Positions 59,783-64,000 of a stretch of 64,000 nt of DNA are shown here, in pieces; positions within the stretch are counted from its first letter, which is position 1, and each line of letters starts with the position of its first letter. The DNA is taken from positions 84,416 to 148,415 of the forward strand of contig NZ_BOPO01000113.1 of the NCBI RefSeq assembly GCF_017312725.1, read 5' to 3'. The position numbers and the translations under genes were made by a program. The notes below the pieces were generated by a model. That model searched no databases and was not told where the DNA came from. It was given only the letters and a program-made list of their open reading frames with translations. The DNA is from Actinocatenispora comari (GTDB lineage: Bacteria > Actinomycetota > Actinomycetes > Mycobacteriales > Micromonosporaceae).

Positions 59783-60715
59783 ATGACCGGTTCGACCCGC
59801 GGTCCACTCCGCGCCGCCGCGCTCGCGGCCCTGGCAGTGCTGGCGCTCGCCGGATGCACGAGGGCGCCGCGCTCGGCCCCGAGCGGGGCACCGTCGACCG
59901 CCGCGCCGAGCACGACCGCCGCCCCCTCGCCGGTGGCCGGGACCGACGCCGGGTTCCGGCGGCTGGAGTCGACCCACCGCGCCCGGCTCGGCGTGTACGC
60001 GATCGACACCGGCAGCCACCGCGTGGTGTCCTGGCGCGGCGACGAACGGTTCCCGTACGCCTCGACGTACAAGGCGGTGCTGGTCGGGCTGGTGCTGCGG
60101 ACGCCGTCGATCCGGCTCGACCACGTCGTGCACTACGACCGGGACCAGCTGGTGGACCACTCACCGGACACCGGCAAGCACGTCGCGGACGGGATGAGCG
60201 TGCGGGCGCTGTGCGCGGCGTCGATCCGGGACAGCGACAACACCGCGGCCAACCTGCTCACCGACCAGCTCGGCGGCGTCGCCGCCTTCGCCGGGCAGCT
60301 GCGCCGCGTCGGCGACCGGGTGACTCGGCCGGTGCGTACCGAGACGTCGCTGAACGGTGCCGTGCCGGGTGACACCCGCGACACCAGCACGCCCCGTACA
60401 CTCGCGACCGACCTCGCCGGGTTGGCGGTCGGCGAGCTGGTGCCGGCCGAGCGGCGCGCGCAGCTCGACGGCTGGCTGCGCGCCAGCACCACCGGTACCG
60501 GGCTGGTCCGCGCCGGGGTGCCGCACGGCTGGCGCGTCGGCGACAAGAGCGGCACCGGTGAGTACGGCACCCGCAACGACCTCGCCGTGGTGTGGCCGCC
60601 GCATCGGGCGCCGATCGTCCTGGCCGTCTACGGCACCCGGCAGGCGGCGAACGCGACACCGGACGACTCGCTCGTCGCGGCCGCGACGAGAACCGCGCTC
60701 GCCGACCTCGGCTGA
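59783..60715 (+). CDS. Class A beta-lactamase (lipoprotein)
   Basis: A 310-aa serine beta-lactamase that hydrolyses penicillins or cephalosporins outside the cell membrane. The signal (AALAALAVLALAGC) ends in lipobox LAGC, so it is a lipoprotein. Catalytic motifs are complete: Ser94-x-x-Lys97 (STYK), Ser151-Asp152-Asn153, Glu187 in ETSLN, and Lys255 in KSGTGEYG. The length is slightly long because of an Ala/Pro/Ser linker. AAGGA lies eight bases before ATG 59783. No blaI or blaR genes and no mobile element are adjacent, so it looks like a resident chromosomal enzyme. Confidence 0.95.
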   Translation: MTGSTRGPLRAAALAALAVLALAGCTRAPRSAPSGAPSTAAPSTTAAPSPVAGTDAGFRRLESTHRARLGVYAIDTGSHRVVSWRGDERFPYASTYKAVLVGLVLRTPSIRLDHVVHYDRDQLVDHSPDTGKHVADGMSVRALCAASIRDSDNTAANLLTDQLGGVAAFAGQLRRVGDRVTRPVRTETSLNGAVPGDTRDTSTPRTLATDLAGLAVGELVPAERRAQLDGWLRASTTGTGLVRAGVPHGWRVGDKSGTGEYGTRNDLAVVWPPHRAPIVLAVYGTRQAANATPDDSLVAAATRTALADLG

Positions 60716-60799
60716 GGACGCGGTCGGGGAAGCTCCTGATCGGCGGCGCCAGGCCCATCCGCCGGCTCGATCGACGATTCCCCGCCCGCCGCTCAGGTC

Positions 60800-61219
60800 T
60801 CAGGCGGCCTCGCAGTGCCGGCGCAGGCCGGCGGTCTCCATCCCGACGTACTCGCGGATCAGCTTGCCGTAGAACAGATCGATCACGCCGGCGAGCGCGC
60901 CGGTGTGGTCGAACGTGAGCCGGGTCAGCGTGGCGTCACCGTCGGGGCGCAGGTAGTGGCCGGCGAGCATCTCGGTGCCGCTGACCCGGGCGCGCCAGAC
61001 GAACGACTCGCCCGGTGTCGACTCGGTGACCTCGAAGATCGCCGGCCGCAGCTTCGGCTGTTGCACCCGCGCGCGGCTGCCGACGGTGAACTCCCCGTCG
61101 TCGAGCCGCTCCACCCGCTGCATCGACGCGGTCCACTCCGGCCAGCGCTCGATGTCGGCCAGCACCCGCCAGATCTCGTCGGCGGGAGCGGCGATCCGTA
61201 CCGATTTCTCCACATGCAT
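60800..61219 (-). CDS. SRPBCC (polyketide cyclase/START-like) protein
   Basis: A 139-aa START-fold protein that could bind a hydrophobic ligand. Family marks are VEKSVRIAAPADEIWRVLADIERWPEW at the N-terminus, FVWRARVSGTEMLAGHYLRPDGDATLTRLTFDHTG in the strands, and the C-terminal helix LFYGKLIREYVGMETAGLRR. AGGAGG lies four bases before ATG 61219. It is divergent from the TetR gene; the tandem operator covers the interval and start of the regulator, so this gene is probably its target. Confidence 0.92.
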   Translation of the reverse strand: MHVEKSVRIAAPADEIWRVLADIERWPEWTASMQRVERLDDGEFTVGSRARVQQPKLRPAIFEVTESTPGESFVWRARVSGTEMLAGHYLRPDGDATLTRLTFDHTGALAGVIDLFYGKLIREYVGMETAGLRRHCEAA

Positions 61220-61236
61220 CGTTGCCTCCTGGGCTG

Positions 61237-61270
61237 ATGTACCAGATGGTACATGTACCATGTGGTACAT
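61237..61270. promoter_or_regulatory. Two tandem perfect 18-bp palindromes over the tetR start
   Basis: O1 is ATGTACCA-GA-TGGTACAT (61237-61254) and O2 is ATGTACCA-TG-TGGTACAT (61253-61270), both with perfect 8-bp arms. They overlap by two bases, and centres are 16 bp apart. O2 includes the TetR start codon at 61269. No Shine-Dalgarno is present, so the regulator may be translated leaderless from a start inside its own operator. Confidence 0.9.
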
Positions 61271-61853
61271 GTCAGCCGCCCGCGACCCCCGCTCGGCACT
61301 GGTGGAACGAGCGATCGACCACCTCGCGGAGCACGGCACCACCGACCTGACCCTGCGCGGTCTCGCCGCCGGCCTCGGTACCAGCCACCGGATGCTCATC
61401 TACCACTTCGGCAGCAAGGACGGCCTGCTCGTCGCGGTCGCCCGGGAGATGGAGCGGCGCCAGCTCGCCGCCCTCGCCGCCCTGCGCGAGGCGCCCGGCG
61501 CCGACGCCGGCCAGGTGATGCGCGGCATGTACCGGCACCTGCACGACCCGGCGCTCGCCCCCTACATGCGGCTGTTCTTCGAGCTGTACGGGCGGGCGCT
61601 GCGCGCCGACGAGGCCACCCGGCCGATGCTCGCCGGCGTGGTCGAGTCCTGGCTCGAACCGCTGGTGGAGTTCGTCACCGCCGCCGGAGTGCCGCCGGAC
61701 GAGGCCGCCGCGGACGCCCGGCTGTGCCTCGCGGTGGCCCGCGGCCTCGCCCTGGACTGGCTCGCCACCGGCGACGACGCCGCACTCGACGCCGCCGCCG
61801 AACGGTTCTTCACCGGGCTGGAGCAACGCTGGCGCGATGCGGACCGGAACTGA
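61269..61853 (+). CDS. TetR/AcrR family transcriptional regulator
   Basis: A 194-aa regulator. The HTH is RGLAAGLGTSHRMLIYHFGSKDGLL, an atypical TetR recognition helix (SHRMLIYHF), and the ligand-binding helical domain is RLFFELYGRALRAD and on. It should bind the two TGGTACAT palindromes and repress itself and the divergent SRPBCC gene. ATG 61269 was taken; ATG 61260, three codons upstream and also in the operator, is possible. No ribosome site is visible before either, which suggests leaderless translation. Confidence 0.9.
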   Translation: MSAARDPRSALVERAIDHLAEHGTTDLTLRGLAAGLGTSHRMLIYHFGSKDGLLVAVAREMERRQLAALAALREAPGADAGQVMRGMYRHLHDPALAPYMRLFFELYGRALRADEATRPMLAGVVESWLEPLVEFVTAAGVPPDEAAADARLCLAVARGLALDWLATGDDAALDAAAERFFTGLEQRWRDADRN

Positions 61854-61937
61854 CCGCAGCCGGTACTAGCGTCGCGGCCATCAGCGAACGCCCGCCGAGC
61901 ACCGCGCAGCCCACGGCTCAGGGCGTCTCGGCAGGCA

Positions 61938-61996
61938 GAACGGCCGCGAGCGGCGCGATCGGCACTCGCGGCCGTTCCGGCAAGGGAGGAACCGGC
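61938..61996 (+). promoter_or_regulatory. Possible switching leader with two alternative hairpins
   Basis: Hairpin A: GAACGGCCGCGAG (61938-61950) pairs perfectly with CTCGCGGCCGTTC (61965-61977). Hairpin B: GCCGTTCC (61971-61978) pairs with GGAACCGGC (61988-61996) with one bulge, loop GGCAAGGGA holding the start of the Shine-Dalgarno. Both use 61971-61977, so they exclude each other. Hairpin A could also be only the terminator of the TetR gene. Confidence 0.5.
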
Positions 61997-62566
61997 GTGA
62001 GCAACGACATCGACTGGACCGGCAACCTGGCCGACCAGCTCGGGTGGCACTGGGACCACCAGCTGCGACCCCGGCTGGCCGGCCTCACCGACGACGAGTA
62101 CTTCTGGGAACCGGTGCCCGGCTGCTGGAGCGTCCGGCCGGCCGGTACCAGTACCGCAGCGACCGTCGGCGGCGCCGGCGCCTACACCGTCGACTTCGCC
62201 TTCCCGGCGCCGGATCCGGCGCCGGTGACCACCATCGCGTGGCGGCTCGCGCACGTGATCGTCGGCGTGTTCGCGATGCGCAACGCCCACCACTTCGGCG
62301 CCCCGGCGACCGACTACGACAGCTTCGACTACGCCGGCGACGCCGACACCGCGCTCGCCCAGCTCGACGAGCAGTACGGGCGGTGGATCGATGGCGTGCG
62401 CGCGCTGACCCCGGCACAGCTGGCGCAGCCGTGCGGCCCGGCCGAGGGCCCGTACGGGCAGTTGCCGATGGCGGCGCTGGTGCTGCACATCCACCGGGAG
62501 GCGATCCACCACGGCGCCGAGATCGCCCTGCTGCGCGACCTGTACCGGGCCCGGCCGGTGCACTGA
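61997..62566 (+). CDS. DinB/YfiT-like metal-dependent protein
   Basis: A 189-aa four-helix bundle of the DinB superfamily. Candidate metal ligands are the His in TIAWRLAHVIVGVF and the pair in LHIHREAIHHGAEIALLRD; VPGCWSVRPAG is the family W-S pattern. Relatives are thiol-transferases that use bacillithiol or mycothiol; actinomycetes use mycothiol. GGAGG precedes GTG 61997. The leader resembles that of the histidine kinase at 6232. Confidence 0.9.
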   Translation: MSNDIDWTGNLADQLGWHWDHQLRPRLAGLTDDEYFWEPVPGCWSVRPAGTSTAATVGGAGAYTVDFAFPAPDPAPVTTIAWRLAHVIVGVFAMRNAHHFGAPATDYDSFDYAGDADTALAQLDEQYGRWIDGVRALTPAQLAQPCGPAEGPYGQLPMAALVLHIHREAIHHGAEIALLRDLYRARPVH

Positions 62567-62591
62567 GCGCGCACCGCGGCTCGGGCGCCGC

Positions 62592-62639
62592 CCGAGACCG
62601 CGCCGCCCCGAGACCGCGCACCCCCGAGACCGCGCCGCA
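62592..62639. repeat. Three 16-bp tandem units
   Basis: CCGAGACCGCGC starts at 62592, 62608 and 62624, each followed by four variable bases. It lies in the 209-bp gap between the DinB-like gene and xylulokinase. Confidence 0.85.
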
Positions 62640-62775
62640 CCGCCGGGCCACCGACCGCGCCGGACGCCCGCGCGGCCGTACCCGGGCCCGCGCCGGGCCG
62701 CCGTCCGGCGGGCGAGGCATGATCGGAACCGGTCCGGGCAGGTACGGGCCGGAGCCGAGCGGCGGGAGGAACCGG

Positions 62776-64000
62776 GATGGCCGTGGTGGGGATCGACTCG
62801 TCGACCCAGTCCTGCAAGGTGCTGACCGTCGACGAGCACACCGGCCGGGTGCTGCGGGCCGGCCAGGCACCGCACCCGGACGGTACCGAGGTCGACCCCG
62901 AGGCGTGGTGGCGGGCGCTGACCGACGCCGGCGGTACGGCCGGGGACGCGGCGGCGATCGCGGTCGGCGCCCAGCAGCACGGGATGGTCGCGCTCGACGA
63001 CGCGGACCGTCCGGTCCGGCCGGCGCTGCTGTGGAACGACGTACGGTCGGCGCCGCAGGCGGCCGCGCTGACCGCGAAGTACGGCGCGGAGGGCTGGGCG
63101 GCGTCGGTCGGCCTGGTGCCGGTCGCCTCGTACACGGTGACCAAGCTCGCCTGGCTGGCCGAGCACGAGCCCGCCCGCGCGGCCCGGGTGGCCCGGGTGC
63201 TGCTGCCGCACGACTGGCTGACCTGGCGGCTGCGCGGCAGCCGGGGCGAGCCGACCACCGACCGCAGCGACGCGTCGGGCACCGGCTACTTCTCCGCCGC
63301 GACCGGCGACTACCGGCACGACCTGCTCACCGCGGCGCTCGGCCACGACGCCGCGCTGCCCACGGTGCTCGCGCCCGCCGCGGTCGCCGGCGAGACCGCC
63401 GACGGGGCGCTGCTCGCGGCCGGCGCCGGCGACAACGCCGCCGCCGCACTCGGTCTCGGCCTCTCCCCCGGCGAGGCGGTCGTCTCGATCGGTACCAGCG
63501 GGGCGGTGTTCGCGTCCGCGGGCGCACCGGTGGCCGACCCGACCGGCGCGGTGGCGAGCTTCGCCGACGCGACCGGCCGGTTCCTGCCGCTGTCCTGCAC
63601 GCTCAACGCCAGCCGGGTGCTCGCCGCGACGGCCCGGATGCTCGGTACCGACCTCGCCGGGCTGGACGCGCTCGCCGCCGCCGCGGCCCCGGACGCCGGT
63701 GGCCTGACCCTGCTGCCGTACCTGGACGGTGAGCGCACGCCGAACCTGCCGGACGCCACCGGTTCGCTGCTCGGGTTGACCCGGGCCGCGATGACGCCGG
63801 AGAACCTGGCCCGGGCCGCCGTGCTCGGCGTGCTGTGCGGCCTCGCCGACGCGCTGGACGAGCTGCGCGCGCACGGCGCCGCGATCGACACCGTGCTGCT
63901 GATCGGCGGCGGCGCCCGGTCGGCCGCGATCCGCGCCGCCGCGCCGGACGTGTTCGGCGTGCCGGTGCTGGTGCCGGAGCCGGCCGAGTACGTCGCGCTC
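62776..64000 (+). CDS. Xylulokinase-like FGGY carbohydrate kinase, 3' end cut
   Basis: 408 codons of an FGGY kinase are visible. The N-terminal phosphate loop is [17 protein letters not shown]. Substrate region motifs are [36 protein letters not shown] and [12 protein letters not shown]. The C-terminal domain has [25 protein letters not shown] and [10 protein letters not shown]. The QQHGMV and LWND patterns point to xylulokinase (D-xylulose to xylulose 5-phosphate) more than glycerol kinase. GGGAGG lies seven bases before ATG 62776. The stop is beyond the window. Confidence 0.92.

Overview
The window is a 64 kb piece of an actinobacterial chromosome. Its GC content is very high, almost every codon ends in G or C, and GTG starts are common. 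F420-type oxidoreductase, AfsR/SARP regulator, SpoIIE phosphatase, FHA/Ser-Thr kinase and DUF5703 genes are all typical of filamentous actinomycetes. The mix fits Micromonosporales best, but that placement is inference. There is no phage, insertion sequence, CRISPR array or rRNA. The region looks like ordinary chromosomal arm rich in regulators and secreted enzymes.

Layout. 1-2.9 kb: a partial F420-dependent oxidoreductase, an aldo/keto reductase, a DUF5703 protein and a hypothetical protein. 2.9-7.7 kb: an M20 peptidase, then a two-component pair in which the response regulator is fused to a glutaredoxin-like domain and a thioredoxin-reductase-like flavoprotein, and the kinase carries a cyclic-nucleotide-type sensor domain. 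7.7-9.7 kb: a quinone-oxidoreductase-type operon diverging from a true TetR-class repressor, with three tetO-like operators between them. 10.3-13.4 kb: a TPP riboswitch and thiM-thiE-thiD/tenA salvage operon. 13.4-27.7 kb: secreted enzymes (GH76, S53 sedolisin), an amidohydrolase, an FHA protein facing a receptor Ser/Thr kinase, an endonuclease V-type glycosylase and a P450.

28.5-36.9 kb: a complete kdp potassium-uptake operon on the minus strand (27-aa membrane peptide, kdpF, kdpA, kdpB, kdpC, kdpD, kdpE). All junctions except kdpA-kdpB and kdpC-kdpD overlap, and a candidate KdpE operator lies upstream. 37.2-41.0 kb: a YkcB/YkcC-like lipid-linked sugar transfer pair. 41.1-49.3 kb: FBP zinc-finger protein, DUF985 cupin, ROK repressor, DUF4091 glycosidase-like protein and a 1021-aa AfsR-like regulator. 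49.4-55.5 kb: small membrane and lipoproteins, tRNA-Leu(GAG), NmrA-type reductase, esterase, DUF1992 protein, P-loop ATPase and GH3 hydrolase. 55.8-64 kb: MarR with two SpoIIE-type phosphatases, class A beta-lactamase, SRPBCC/TetR pair, DinB-like protein and a partial xylulokinase.

The most unusual points are: (1) the response regulator-flavoprotein fusion, which has a single cysteine in 557 residues; (2) two related 5'-leader hairpins carrying the Shine-Dalgarno in the loop, one preceded by a coupled 26-codon ORF and one with a mutually exclusive upstream hairpin; (3) several clear, testable operators (tetO-like triplet, tandem perfect 18-bp palindromes over a tetR start, ROK, MarR and KdpE candidates); (4) tandem repeats of 15-39 bp at gene ends or in low-complexity segments; and (5) a membrane Ser/Thr kinase with no glycines in its P-loop and a triplicated ectodomain.
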